Shown: piece by piece, positions 10,066 through 21,258 of the stretch
How the letters are laid out: each line of letters opens with the position of its first letter
Position numbering within the stretch: the first letter of the stretch is position 1
NCBI GenBank assembly: GCA_036873135.1
Contig: JAPTYO010000012.1
Location: forward strand, 10,548,090 to 10,612,089
Direction: 5' to 3'
DNA: 64,000 nucleotides
Origin: Clarkia xantiana subsp. parviflora
Taxonomy: Eukaryota; Streptophyta; Magnoliopsida; Myrtales; Onagraceae
Notes under the pieces: generated by a model
Seen by the model: only the letters and a program-made list of their open reading frames with translations
Told to the model about the DNA's origin: nothing
Databases searched by the model: none
Position numbers and translations under genes: made by a program

Positions 10066-12288
10066 CCAGGCACTCAAGCTGCACCTTCGCACCCTCCCGC
10101 CATTGGCGAAACCAATCCCAGGCGAGCCGCTCTATCTATATTTGGCTGTTTCTGAGTTTGCTATTAGCTCTGTCTTAGTGAAGATTGTCGAGGGTAATCA
10201 AGTCCCCGTGTATTATGTAAGCAAGGCGTTTGCCAAATCTGAAATGAATTATCCCGCCGTTGAGAAGTACCTTTTTGCGTTGATCATTACTGCTCGGAAG
10301 TTGAGGCCTTACTTCCATGCGCATGAGATTACTGTGTTGACGAATCAACCTCTGAAGAATTTTTTGAACCGACCTGATGCGTCGGGGAGATTAGTGAAAT
10401 GGGCAGTCGAGCTTAGTGAGTTCCGCATTCACTTTGCTCCGAGAACGGCTATTAAGGGCCAGGCGTTGGCGGATTTCATAGCAGAGTCTACATCCCCCGA
10501 TCTGGAAGAAGCGGGTCCTGTAGAGGGGGCAAACATGAAGGTCCCGATAGCAGAGCAACCAGAAATGGCAGAGCAATCAGAACAGCCAAATGAGGAAAAT
10601 ACTTGGCAGGGTTCGTATTGATACCACCAGGCGGGGGTGAGCCCCTTCGATACGCTTTGGCCTTAACGTTTAGGGCCACCAACAACGAAGCTGAGTATGA
10701 GGCTCTTATTACAGGCCTCAAAATTGCCAAAGGTACGGGAGTTGGTCACCTAAGGGTAAAATGTGACGTGGGCCTGATTGTGAATCAAGTCCAAGGACGA
10801 TATGAGGCGAAGAGCCCGATGATGAGAAAGTACCTTCGCGAGGTGCAGGTCTTGAAGGAGAGCTTCAAAAGTTTCGACATCGAGGCAATCCCGAGGGAGG
10901 AAAATGCGGAAGCATATGCCTTGAGCAAATTTGCCTTGGGGGCACCCCTAGAGGAAAATCGGAAGGTGCACTTCTTGGAGAAGGTGATCTTATCGACCAC
11001 CGACCCGTCGGAGGTGTGTGCCATTGAAGCAGGGTCGGAGGAGGAACCCACTTGGATGACCCCGATAGTCGCGTATCTGACTACGGGGGCAGTCCCCGAT
11101 GATGGAGTACTAGCTGACAGGATACGTCGGATCGCAGTTAATTACGTGGTGGTGGACAATCAGCTATACAAAAAGGGGTGGTTCTCAAATCCTTACTTGA
11201 AATGCGTGGCTGAGCCCGATACAAATCGGATCCTTAGGGAGGTGCATGAAGGGGTCGCGGCTTGTCACGAAGGTGCCCCATCCATTACGAGGAAAGTGCT
11301 GAATTTGGGCTATTACTGGCCTTCGATGAGCAAGGAGGCGACGTTGTTAGTCCGATCTTGTGATGCGTGCCAGAGGTATGCCCCGAATATCGTGGCTCCG
11401 GCTGCTAATCCGATGTCCATCAAGAGTGCATGGCCCTTCACGCAGTGGGGTAGCGACTTGGTGGGACCCCTCCCGCAGGCACAAGGTCAGTGTAAGTATT
11501 TGCTCGTGGCCATTGATTATTTTTCGAAATGGATAGAAGCTAAGACATTGGCCAAGACGACGGGGAACCAAATCGTCAAGTTTCTCCAAACCCATATTAT
11601 ATCCAGATACGGGATTCCTAAGGTGTTGATCAGCGATAATGGTCCTCCGTTTAACGGGGCTCAAGTGAAGGAGTATCTGGAGGAGCTGAATATCGAGCAT
11701 CGGACAGCCTCTGTCCATCATGCTCAAACTAATGGACAGGTCGAGTCAGCAAACAAAATCGTGATGGATGGCCTGAAGAAAAGGGTCTATGCCTTGAAGG
11801 GCAAATGGCTGAACGAGCTGGAAAATGTGCTTTGGGCTGTTAGAACAACACCCAAACGATCAACTGGGGAGACTCCGTTTGGCCTTGTTTATGGCACGGA
11901 GGCCGTTGCTCCCGTGGAAATAGCTGTGGCGTCCCATCGGATGAGATACTACGAGCCTTTGACGAATGATGAAATGAGACGTCTGGAATTGGACTTGCTC
12001 GAGGAAAAGAGGCGGGAAGCCGATGAACTCCAGGCTCGAATGCGTTTGGCTACGGCCAGATATTACAATCGGCAAGTTAAGTCCCGACAGTTCTTCGTCG
12101 GGGAGCTGGTCTGGCATCAAAACGAGTTCACCCTTTTGGATCGGATCAACAAGATGTCACAAAAATGGGAAGGACCTTATAAGGTCGTGGGGATGCCAGC
12201 TCCGAATGCGTATAAGTTGGAAGACCTCGATGGCAGAGTATTGAAGCATTCTTTCAGTGGCGAACACTTGAAGAAATGTCATGCTTGA
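10066..12288 (+). pseudogene. Pol fragment of I: RNase H (damaged) and integrase
   Basis: The start is cut by element A at a position equivalent to FQQL..LRTLP of the RT thumb/RNase H connection. Positions 10103-10618 read the RT-tail/RNase H-like region (YYVSKAF, HEITVLTNQPL, FRIHFAPRT). The frame then shifts near 10610, and the RNase H strand with the first catalytic Asp (TDGSS in element F) is missing. RNase H continues at 10603 with NNEAEYEAL and KCD, but the final EADALS is EAYALS, losing another catalytic Asp. Integrase is complete to the stop at 12288: an HHCC-type zinc site (HEGAP..CDAC), the DDE core (GSDLVGP, SDNGPPF, GQVESANK) and a C-terminal domain ending FSGEHLKK. RNase H is predicted inactive; integrase looks intact. 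Confidence 0.9.
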
Positions 12289-12725
12289 TGAAAAGTCGCC
12301 TTAAGTGGTGCCCGATGAAAAGTCGCCTTAAGTGGTGCCCGATGTAAAATCGCCTTGAGTGGTGTAAGTTATTTATCATTTGATTTGATGTAAGCAGATT
12401 TTGTGCCATCAATGAATAAAGTGGTTGCTTCCGATCAGATCATTCTTGGATTTATTCTAAGTGTTGTTAAGTCGCCTTAAGTGGTGCAAGTTGCTGAATC
12501 GCCTTAAGTGGTGCAAGTTGTTAAGTCGTCTTAAGTGATGCATGGTTCTTAGATTTATTCTAAGTGTTATTAAGTCGCCTTAAGTGGTGCACGGGATTAA
12601 ATCGCCTTAAGTGGTGTGGGCTAAATCGTCTTAAGTGATGTGTTGAAATGTATTAAGTGGCGAGGTTTCGCCTTAAGTGGCATAGTTAAGTCGCTTTGAG
12701 AAGTGCAATGAAAATCGGAACTAAG
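12289..12725. repeat. Short degenerate repeats (tcgccttaagtggtg) after pol of I
   Basis: The motif gtcgccttaagtggtg recurs a dozen or so times at irregular 28-50-bp spacing, starting directly after the integrase stop. Its core cgccttaag can pair with itself in part. It occupies the same convergent-gene junction as the arrays of A, E and F. Confidence 0.85.
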
Positions 12726-12809
12726 ATAGTTTGATGTTGATGAGGGCTCAAAGGCCCGATGATGCATTACAAGTAAAGGAAAATTATAAGGACTATGAAG
12801 ATAGAGCAT

Positions 12810-15463
12810 TTAAGCTTGGTCCTTGTCGGAATCAGCGGGAGCAGGATCCACGAGATCTGTGGCAGAAGGCTCCACAGGTTCCGCTGCGGGAGAATCGGTT
12901 ATCGGGGGGTCAACTGTCGGAGGATCGGCACTTGGAAGCTCCGCCATGTCTTCAACACCCGCGGGAGTGTTCCCTCATCACTCTCCTCAGAGAGGGCGAA
13001 GTACTTCTTCGCAAAGGGAGCGAGAGTCGCAGACTTGTCGAAGTTTATGGCGTCGCCATACTCTAGATGGAGCTCCTCGACCGCATTGAAGAGGGTGTTC
13101 TCCACCTCCGCGGTGCAGAATTTCACCGCGTCAGCTTGGAAGTCCTCAGAGCCCCGATAATCCTCCCGGCCCTTGGTCTCAGCCGCGACCAGCCGATCAG
13201 GAACCTCAGCAATCTCCTGCTCCAGAGCTTTCTTCTCGAGGACAAGTTTGTCCCGAGCCTCTGCATCCTTTTGTCGCTCCTGCTGCTCCCGCTTCAGCAG
13301 CACCTCGAAGTCATGAACCTGCTTTTGGAGGTCCCAAGTCTTTCGATCGAGGAGGGCCTGTTCTTTAGCCAGTTTTCCCCTCGAAGACTCGAAGGCTGCG
13401 AGATCCTCCTCAAGCTTGGCTATGACCGCGGGATCCCCATTTGCCCGCTCCTGCTCCAGAGCCTCCTCGAGGGCAAAGATGTACCCGAAGGAGTGGTTGA
13501 TGTCCGCCATCTCCTGCGAAGGAAAGAAGAAAAGGTTAGCATACGAATATTCTGCCTTATTGATGAAGGAGTGAAAATAGGAACCTCACCTCTATCCGAC
13601 GGATACCCATTGCGTGAACATCCGCGCGGATGTCCTCCCGATCCAGGGAGATCTGAACCCTCAGAGATGGCAGAACCGAGCCTGCCAGCAAATGCAGACC
13701 CAGCTCCGGGTATGTGTCGCCCTGTCGAAGCTGGACCCCTTGCAGCGTTTGGATCGGGGTCCAGGGGGCAGCCTTCTGGGCGGGATCATAGACATGGTAG
13801 AAGCTCCCGTCCAAAGGGAGAGGAGGAGGACCGACGGGAGTCGCGGAGGCGCGCATCTCCGACTCGCCCTGGGTCGGAGAGGGAGTAACGTTGTGAATGG
13901 GCGAATGCTTCTGCGGAGAAGGTGAGGGGGCAGCCCCTTGGGGGTTGGTTTCAGTGGGGACTGCCCGTCCTCCGACGATGAATCAAGGCGGTGCCCTCGT
14001 CTGTCTCCTCGGAGGAGTCCAGATTTTCCACCCGACGAAATTGATCGCCTGTCGGGGTTTCTCCAGCCCCCGATCCCATCGGGGCAGGAGGTTGAGAGAG
14101 GTCTCCTCCACCTCGAGCACCGGAAAGTGACGCCCCTGCTGAAGCTCCAGCACCCGACTGAGCTCCTGAGTGACCTGCACCTAGAGGACGAGATGCTTCA
14201 GAAATATAGTCAGGAAGTTGATCAGGGTTCTTACACCAAACGACGCGCCGAGAAACATATTGGTCTTTCCCGTGGTAGTTGTAGTAGCCCGCCTTGAGGA
14301 TGCGGGGAGTTTCCCCTCAGAGGACACGTTTAATCTCTTCGATGCGGGCCTCCATGATCGAAGGGACCAACTCCTTAGAAACTGTATGATTTAATAGCTA
14401 GGCGGAGCTGTTTACCTTCTTCAGCATTTTGGACATAGAAGAGTCTGTCCACCTCCACGCGGCTCCGCTTAGTCCTCTCCGCGGAGGGAGATCCCGACGG
14501 AGCAGCAGCCTTCTTCGCCGACTTCCTCTTCCGCGCGGGGCGTTGGACAGCGTCGGTCTCCCCCTGCTTAAGGATGAGATTGGTCAGCACGGATACCTTC
14601 TTAGCTGCAAACAATGGAAAACAGAGATCAGAAACATTACCTAGGGAACCATATTGGAGGGGCCGTCGAAGAGTTGACCCCCAGAGATTATGTCGAGGAG
14701 ACGGATCCCGGCCTTCACCAAGTCCCGCTCCGTTAGAGAGTTAGCATCGAGGGGAGTATAGGAATCCCCCCAACGGTAAAGCTGGATAAGATGGAGGGTC
14801 TGGAAGTCTTCGTCAGAGTAAGTGTGATAAGCGGGAGGAGAGTCCGCTTCCACCTCCCATCGGGGCCATGGGATCGAAGAGTTCTTGATGAAAAAGTAGC
14901 TCCTCTTCCACCCGCTATTATCGGACCCCGTGTCGATTAGGAGTCCCCGACCCTTGACAACCTTCCAGGTGTCGCTGGTCCAGCTGCACAGTGCAAGTTG
15001 CACCTTGTTCCACTTGGGCATCCGAGGATAGAAGGCACAAACCCCAGCCTCGTTGCACTTCATCCCGTAGAAGGTTCTGAAGAGTTGGAGGCTGTAGACC
15101 CACTTCTGGCGGTAGCAGAGGACCTGGAAAGCATTCCACACGTGGATGGCGTGTGGGGAGAATGTAGTTGGATGCGTCTTGTAGTGGGTGCACATCTCAA
15201 CCAAGTTCCCGCAGAAGGGGAATCGGATCCCGGCCGATATCTGCCCCGTAGAGACAAATATCTCCCCCTCCTCGGGACGAGTGACCACAGGGTCACCCGA
15301 GGCACGGTGGCGAGAATAAGGAAGACGAGGCTCCAGGTTTGGGTAATGCATCCTTCTCGGAGAGCTGCGTCGTAGGCAGTCACCGAGATCTTGTTGGGAG
15401 CATAATCAAAATTGAAGGGTTTCCTCCCCTCGGAACTGGATCCGCTGTCTGAAAATCAGCCAT
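12810..15463 (-). pseudogene. Antisense retrotransposon gene of I (Transposase_28-like, coiled coil)
   Basis: Opposite in direction to pol. A candidate ATG is at 15463 (MADFQTAD), or that start may be spliced. The conserved domain is best seen at 14641-15351, with AGIRFPFC, VWNAFQVLCYRQ and RSYFFIKNS corresponding to IRMGLRFPYC and HYFFTDD of element E. The upstream frame (AYDAALREG) differs, so a frameshift lies near 15350. A basic exon at 14375-14614 (RPARKRKSAKKAAA) follows a likely intron from about 14641. Pro-rich exons lie at about 13557-14180. A long coiled coil spans 12950-13510, beginning MADINHSFGY, with FDKSATLAPFAKKYF near its end. One more frameshift near 12965 restores an acidic Pro-rich tail ending at 12810-12812. 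Function unknown. Confidence 0.72.
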
Positions 15464-16043
15464 GGCAATGAAAGGCATATTGGGTTTTTCGGAAAAAGTG
15501 CAGGCAAACTAATCAAAGATAAGGGAAAAGCTACGCTAACATCAAAGAAGGAAGTCTTACCAGACACGGAGAATGGAAAGTCAAGGAAGAGCTTGAGTTC
15601 TCAGAGTTGCAGAGCTTTTGAAATCGCGGAAGCGGTAAAAGAGGAACAGTGCCCAGTATTAGGGTTTTATAGAAGAAGGGATAAGTGAAACGGCGTTTTA
15701 ATCTGAGTCGTCGAAGTTGAAACGTTTTGATCTGAGCCGTTGAGATAAAGGGGGGCAGAATGGAAAGAGACGTTAATGATGAAACGGCCTGAAAAGTACT
15801 TTTTCAGAAAAAGCAGGCGCGAAAAATCAGGCACGGGTGCCAAAGCCGTCGCTTCGTCACCTGCTGCATTTAATGGCTGAGTAACCGAGGAGTCTTCTCG
15901 GATTTGGTGACTATCCTCGAGGTATCGAGGAACCATGGACGAGAAGAGCCGTGTCGAGAAATTTTTTCAAGAGAAAAGCCTCCGATATCGATATCGGGAG
16001 GTCGGGAGTTTAAAGACACGACGAACTGTAAGTCCCTCATGTC
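15464..16043 (-). promoter_or_regulatory. Predicted promoter/leader of the antisense gene of I
   Basis: On the minus strand a TATAAAA box at 15665-15671 lies about 200 bases upstream of the candidate ATG at 15463. This region sits between the antisense gene and the 3' LTR. No other gene is seen. The promoter call is inference. Confidence 0.5.
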
Positions 16044-16054
16044 TTGGGGGCAAA
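16044..16054 (+). other. Polypurine tract of element I
   Basis: The sequence TTGGGGGCAAA directly precedes the TGATGGGC start of the LTR. Confidence 0.8.
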
Positions 16055-16772
16055 TGATGGGCTCCGCTGTAGCCGTGAAGCCCTTTAACGACGAGTAAAC
16101 GGTGAATAGGCCCACTGGGCCCTAAGAGAGGTCAAGAAGACCAATGCGGAGGGTCCCGATGAGAGGAGTCCCGATGGTGAAGGGTCCCGACAAGGTCGGC
16201 CCCGACATGCGAGCTGGACGCTCCCAACGAGATGCCTTTAAGTAGGCCCCGATGAGATGCCTTTAAGTAGGCCACGATGATGAATCCCTGAGAATGTTGG
16301 CCCTGTCACGATGACGAGGGGCCCCGAGCGGTGACACAATGAGATTACTCTGGAGTCCCCGATACTGGTCGGGACTTGCTATCAGAGGTTGAGGCCGAGA
16401 TACGCAGAGCGTGGCCGAGATAGACGAGATCATGGCCGAGATAGGCGGGATCGTGGCCGAGATACGCGGAGCGTGGCCGAGATAGGCGAGATCATGGCCG
16501 AGATAGGCGGGATCGTGGCCGAGATAAGCGGAACGTGGGCTAACCGCCCCAGCGGTTCACCAGGTAACTGAGGTAGCTCTTCGCCTATAAAAGGGCATAA
16601 GTTACCTCAGATCGATACGTTTTTTACGAGATACTGAGACTCTTGCTTGCCAGTTTTATTGAGATAATTGAGATAATCATTTAAGCATCGGAGAAAGATT
16701 CTGGTCACCGCCCGGTCTATTCCCCTCTTGCAGGATTACGTGGAGCGAAGGAGTTCCAGCCGTGATCCAACA
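16055..16772 (+). repeat. 3' LTR of element I
   Basis: A 718-bp LTR from TGATGGGC to ..GATCCAACA. A TATAAAAG box is at 16586-16593, and the gcatcggaga motif shared with the other Tat LTRs is at about 16684. After 16772 the sequence becomes reverse-strand copia 3' region, which marks the insertion edge. Confidence 0.88.
16389..16540. repeat. 21-bp tandem repeat in the LTR of I, about 7 copies
   Basis: Units of the type ccgagataggcgggatcgtgg lie just upstream of the TATA box at 16586. Iterated U3 motifs of this kind can act as enhancers; that role is inference. Confidence 0.88.
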
Positions 16773-17416
16773 GATATGAGTTCTGAGTCTGTGAGGATAC
16801 TTTAGGTGCCTGTTCATAAGGTTCCTGGGATCATTCACACGCTCGAGGTGAAGAAGACTACGCCCGCCAGAATCACGAGGATTCCTTCCTAGCACAACCG
16901 AGCTGTGACCCCATGGTCGAATGGGCACACGTAGTATGAAGTACGCGTTGATAGAATACATGAACCTTATGGGTTGACAGGAAAGGGATATGTCAATCAT
17001 GCTATCACAGATTCTCATCTGGCCCAGAATGTGGCATGATGATGAACACGTTGAGTTAATTCGAAACTAGATAATCGTTTTACTTAATCGGGTTTATCCC
17101 CCTGACTTTTAGTCAGTCTTGCTTGGTAGAGGCCTCTCTCCACTACAAGACTATCGTACCAGTGTGATTAGGTAAGGCCCAGATTCGACATAGTTTGGCA
17201 GAGGATTGCGTCCTCCTACGACTTAGTTTATAGACAGTAAATCTGATGTAATCAAAACATTATGACGTCGATTAATCATAAACTCAGTTGCAATTCTTTC
17301 GCTTACAAAATGTAACTTTCTAATATCAAAATGTTATCACATATACATCCCATTTCTAAACCTTACGCAATCCAAGCAGTTTTACGTGCTTTTCGAATAT
17401 TTCCCTGCGTAGAGGT
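16773..17416 (-). mobile_element. Copia remnant J: RNase H tail and 3' untranslated region
   Basis: The reverse strand matches the region after pol of element B (35000-35580). At 17350-17416 (minus) it encodes the copia RNase H C-terminus (..LRREIFEKH..), followed by the conserved 3' region with gacgtcataatg and the aacctctacc-type stretch. It is cut on both sides: by element I at 16772 and by a copia LTR at 17417. Confidence 0.8.
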
Positions 17417-18017
17417 TGTAAGCATATGGTGATGAGCGCCGTAATTGGCAGCTCATAATATGTATAGATTACCTAAGGAAATTAGGTATATGTTACATTA
17501 GGGTAATTGGGCCAGACCCAAATCCCAATTGACATGAGAGGCCCAAAATTGGGCCTCCCTATGCATAGTGGCCGACCGAATATTAGGAGTGGGCAAAGTG
17601 GACTTTTGTCCACTTTGCTCCTCTTATAAATACATGGTGTTAGGGGATTTTTAGGGTTAATCACTATTCCCTCATTTGAGTGTTTTAGAGAGAAAAACCC
17701 TACACCCCACACCTAGGTATTTCGGCCGAACCTATAGTCACCCAAGGTGTGCAAATTTGCTTTCTAAGCAAACACTTCAGAGATCTGTCCCCGTGTCAAG
17801 AATCGATCAGAGGCTTTGCTGTGGAGCTTGTACCGGTAGGGCTTCTCTAACAAGAACCTCTACGGGTCCCGACCGGAGGATCGTGGACTCCCTCATGCGA
17901 AGATCTTGGGTCTACGGATAACGTTAAAGGTATGTGCGAATCTTCCGCTGCATAATTTCGGTTACTAGCATGCACCATGATTTAATATCCGTAGTGATTA
18001 CTCCCCGTAATCTAACA
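17417..18017 (+). repeat. Copia 5' LTR
   Basis: TG..CA ends (tgtaagcatatgg..atctaaca). It includes a GGCCCA/TGGGCC dyad at 17538-17557, an 11-bp-arm dyad with a TTTT loop at 17593-17618, and a TATAAATA box at 17625-17632. It is homologous to the LTRs at 26540, 27796, 28559 and 36042. Confidence 0.92.
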
Positions 18018-18018
18018 G

Positions 18019-18031
18019 TGGTATCAGAGCC
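18019..18031 (+). other. Primer-binding site for initiator Met-tRNA
   Basis: TGGTATCAGAGCC, one base after the LTR end, is the usual copia primer site complementary to the initiator methionine tRNA. The equivalent site in B (28390) is degraded. Confidence 0.9.
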
Positions 18032-18401
18032 TATGTTAGGAGTTCATGATTTTGATAAATTGGTGTTCTTGAAGTTTAAAATTAAAAAAACCGAAATTTT
18101 TAAAAGAAAATTTTAAATTTTCGAGTTTTTGGGTTTGTTGGTGAATCCGAAATTTTTATGATGCTCTTGGTTAATTTGATGTTCATGATCTTCAAGAAAA
18201 GTGTAATATTTATTAAAATCAAACATTGGATTGTATAACTATCAATATATCTAAATATTTAATAGGGTTAGAGATATTATTAATAGATTTAATTGCCTAA
18301 AGATTGAGAAAATATATTGTCAGTATATTTGTTACACTATTTAAGATATTGACAATAAATAAATATATATATTATATAATGTGCCGAATTTTCTTCATAT
18401 A

Positions 18402-18402
<1 letters not shown>

Positions 18403-18447
<45 letters not shown>
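18403..18447. repeat. (AT)n microsatellite in copia leader
   Basis: Near-perfect AT dinucleotides. A longer (TA)n tract lies at the equivalent leader position in element B (29540-29610), so the tract is probably an inherited leader feature. Confidence 0.9.
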
Positions 18448-18451
<4 letters not shown>

Positions 18452-18528
18452 ATTGATTTAATCTTATAGATAGAATCTTAACAATAAATATATTTATATG
18501 TTAGTGAATTGGCCGAAATATATATATA

Positions 18529-20208
18529 TGTCGGACCTAAAATCTGACCTAAGGCGATTAACGTTTTGAAAACGTGCAATTTTGAAAGAGTCGCCACTAG
18601 TTAATCGTAAGACTAACTAGAATCCTAAATTACCTAAGCGAATAATGGATTAAACACCTAGGTATAGAATCGGTCTACGATCAGAAGTTCGAGTTCGGGG
18701 GTTCTATTACAAATTAAAATATAATTTTTAATTACACCATTTCAGTACTCAATTTACTTAATTTGCCAATTTTATCATTTACATACATTACGCCCAATTA
18801 TTCTAAAAATGTCAGAATTAATCAAATTTCATCATAAAAATATTAATTAGATATAATCCTAAATCTAAAAAGTTAATTATAACCTATAAATCCTAGTAAA
18901 AATGAAATCTAAAATACTAAAAAAAACTTCTAACATGCTATTAAATTAAAATTAGTCAATTACAATTAAATTACTAATTAAATTTTACCAATTACATCTA
19001 AACTATTAATTAAATCTAACTAATTACATTTTAATTTTTAATTAATTATAATATAATAATAATTTAAAATAGAAAACCTAATAACCAAATATTAATAATA
19101 AATTATTAAATAAATAAATAAAAAAAATAAAAAAAAGAAACAGCAGCGGGGAGAGGACCTACCTACGGTGGAGATCGGAGCCGGCAGGACGGCGGCGGGG
19201 CACGACAGACGGGCGCGACGGCAGCAGCGGCAGCAGTGGACGGCAACGGCAATGACGGGCGGTCAGGAACAAAGCTGGTCGTGGCCGGGCTGTGCAGAGG
19301 AGCTTCGATTAGACCAGATCCAGACGGCGGCGGACGAATTCCGGAGGTGAGAGAGGGCGTACGGGCACGGCGGCGCGGTTTGGGGCGCGCGGACGGCCTG
19401 GCGAGCTCCGGACGGTGGTCACGACAGGCTGGGTGACGGGGGCGGAGCTGGGGGCTGTCACCGGTCGGGCTGGCTGCTGGGGAAGAAAGAGAGGAGAGAG
19501 GAGTGAGAGAGAGAGAGGAGAGAGAGAGGTGGCTGGCGATGGGCAGGGCTTCGGCGGAGGGTCGTGGCTGGGCAGGCGCACCGGACGGCTGGCGATGGAT
19601 TGGGCTGGGTGAGGCAGCCGCCATGACTGCCGGATGTCACGTTGCTGGTCGAACGGCGGCGGCCCGTCGCCGGCGGGAGGAATACCAGTTGAGCGGGAAT
19701 CCTATGAGAAAAAAAAATTAAATTAAATTAAATTTTTTCTGAGCACTAGAGGACGAAAATCGCACGGATCCCGATGAACAGTGTATTATTGCTTTTTGTA
19801 GTGTTTTTTTGTGTGTTTTACAATTTAAACCAGACCCCTATTTATACTAAAACCCTAGTCTAGATTACAGATAAAATTTGAATAAAAAATGCTAACAGAT
19901 AATTATTCTAGAGAATATTCCTAAGGATATTTATCTTTACAGATAATAATTTTTTTTTGAATAAAAAATAATATCTGGAGATATATATCTTACAGATAAT
20001 TTTCTAAAATAAAAAAACTAATTATTATATATATATTTTTAAAAATTTCGAAAATATTAAATAAATTCGAAATAATTTAAAACATATTTTATAATAATTT
20101 CCCTAATGTGCCCTTGAGCATTTTTGGAGACTTTGTGGCTTGACGCGTCCTGAATTTGACGTATCATGAGTAACGTCGTTACGTCCGGGTCAAAATCGAG
20201 TGTTTACA
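18529..20208 (-). repeat. 3' LTR of Ogre-like element K
   Basis: TG..CA ends (plus strand tgtcggacct at 18529, tgtttaca ending 20208). On the minus strand TATAAATA lies at 19839-19846. The LTR is AT-rich except for one GC-rich block at 19147-19690. No second LTR copy is in the window for comparison. Confidence 0.8.
19147..19690 (-). other. GC-rich block inside the K LTR
   Basis: A CGG-rich island in an otherwise AT-rich LTR, downstream of the minus-strand TATA box. It contains a 153-codon minus ORF (19163-19624) rich in Pro, Ser, Ala and Arg with no recognisable domain, plus open frames on the other strand. High GC alone explains the open frames, so I do not call a protein. It may be a captured 5' leader. 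Confidence 0.45.
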
Positions 20209-20224
20209 GTTTGCCCCTCTTTGG
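20209..20224 (-). other. Polypurine tract of element K
   Basis: On the minus strand CCAAAGAGGGGCAAAC immediately precedes the TGTAAACA LTR start. Confidence 0.8.
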
Positions 20225-20454
20225 ACGGACTCCTGTAGAACGTGTTCGAAGGGGTTTGTCCAAAGATGGGGAAACACTGATTTTGACCAGAAAGTATATT
20301 CTCTTCCAATTCTTCAAAGTCTTCAAGGTGGCTCATATGCTTATTCTGGTGCGGAAAGATAAAACCTCTGTCGGCGGGACGCCTGTTGGCGGTGCCTCCA
20401 TTAGCGATGCAGAAAGTAAAGACCTCAATCGACGATGCCTCCAGTTGCGTGCGA

Positions 20455-21170
20455 CAAGGAAAAGCCTCCAGTGGCGGTGCGGAAAGTAAAGCCTCCAGTG
20501 GCGTGCGGGAAAGTAAAGCCTCCAGTGGCGTACGGAAAAGTAAAGCCTCCAGTGGCGTGCGGAAAAGTAAAGCCTCCAGTGGCGTGCGGGAAAGTAAAGC
20601 CTCCAGTGGCGTGCGGAAAAGTAAAGCCTCCAGTGGCGTGCGGGAAAGTAAAGCCTCCAGTGGCGTGCGGAAAAGTAAAGCCTCCAGTGGCGTGCGGAAA
20701 AGTAAAGCCTCCAGTGGCGTGCGGGAAAGTAAAGCCTCCAGTGGCGTGCGGAAAAGTAAAGCCTCCAGTGGCGTGCGGAAAAGTAAAGCCTCCAGTGGCG
20801 TGCGGGAAAGTAAAGCCTCCAGTGGCGTGCGGAAAAGTAAAGCCTCCAGTGGCGTGCGGGAAAGTAAAGCCTCCAGTGGCGTGCGGAAAAGTAAAGCCTC
20901 CAGTGGCGTGCGGGAAAGTAAAGCCTCCAGTGGCGTGCGGAAAAGTAAAGCCTCCAGTGGCGTGCGGAAAAGTAAAGCCTCCAGTGGCGTGCGGAAAAGT
21001 AAAGCCTCCAGTGGCGTGCGGAAAAGTAAAGCCTCCAATGGCGTGCGGAAAAGTAAAGCCTCCAGTGGCGTGCGGAAAAGTAAAGCCTCCAGTGGTGTGC
21101 GGAAAAGAAAAGCCTCGATCGACGATGCCTCCAGTGGCGTGCGACAAGGAAAAGCCTCCAGTGGCGTACA
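20455..21170. repeat. 27-bp tandem array, about 24 copies
   Basis: The unit is aaagcctccagtggcgtgcgg plus aaaagt or gaaagt. Copies alternate between the two variants in pairs and triplets, giving a higher-order pattern. Because 27 is a multiple of three, several frames stay open, producing long artefact ORFs on both strands. Flanking units at 20395-20455 and 21110-21250 are shuffled variants containing cgatcgacgatgcc. Confidence 0.95.
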
Positions 21171-21258
21171 GTAAAGTAAAAACCTCGATCGACGATGCCT
21201 CCAGTGGCGTGCGACAAGGAAAAGCCTCTAGTGGCGGTGCAGAAAGTAAAGCCTCATA

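Larger units (their letters stand above)
10066..16772 (+). mobile_element. Element I: Tat-type retrotransposon, right portion
   Basis: Plus-strand element entered at the RT/RNase H boundary because element A interrupts it. Visible parts are RNase H and integrase, a repeat block, an antisense gene, polypurine tract and 3' LTR. Its gag, RT and 5' LTR lie beyond the left edge. It is inserted into copia remnant J; the right flank begins gatat at 16773. Confidence 0.85.
17417..18528 (+). mobile_element. Copia element: 5' LTR and leader, truncated by element K
   Basis: It consists of a 601-bp LTR, a primer site and about 500 bp of AT-rich leader ending at the TG of the Ogre-like LTR at 18529. The leader is homologous to 28389-28558 and 29140-29540 of element B. 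The rest of the element does not reappear in the window. The target flank is gaggt at 17412-17416. Confidence 0.82.
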
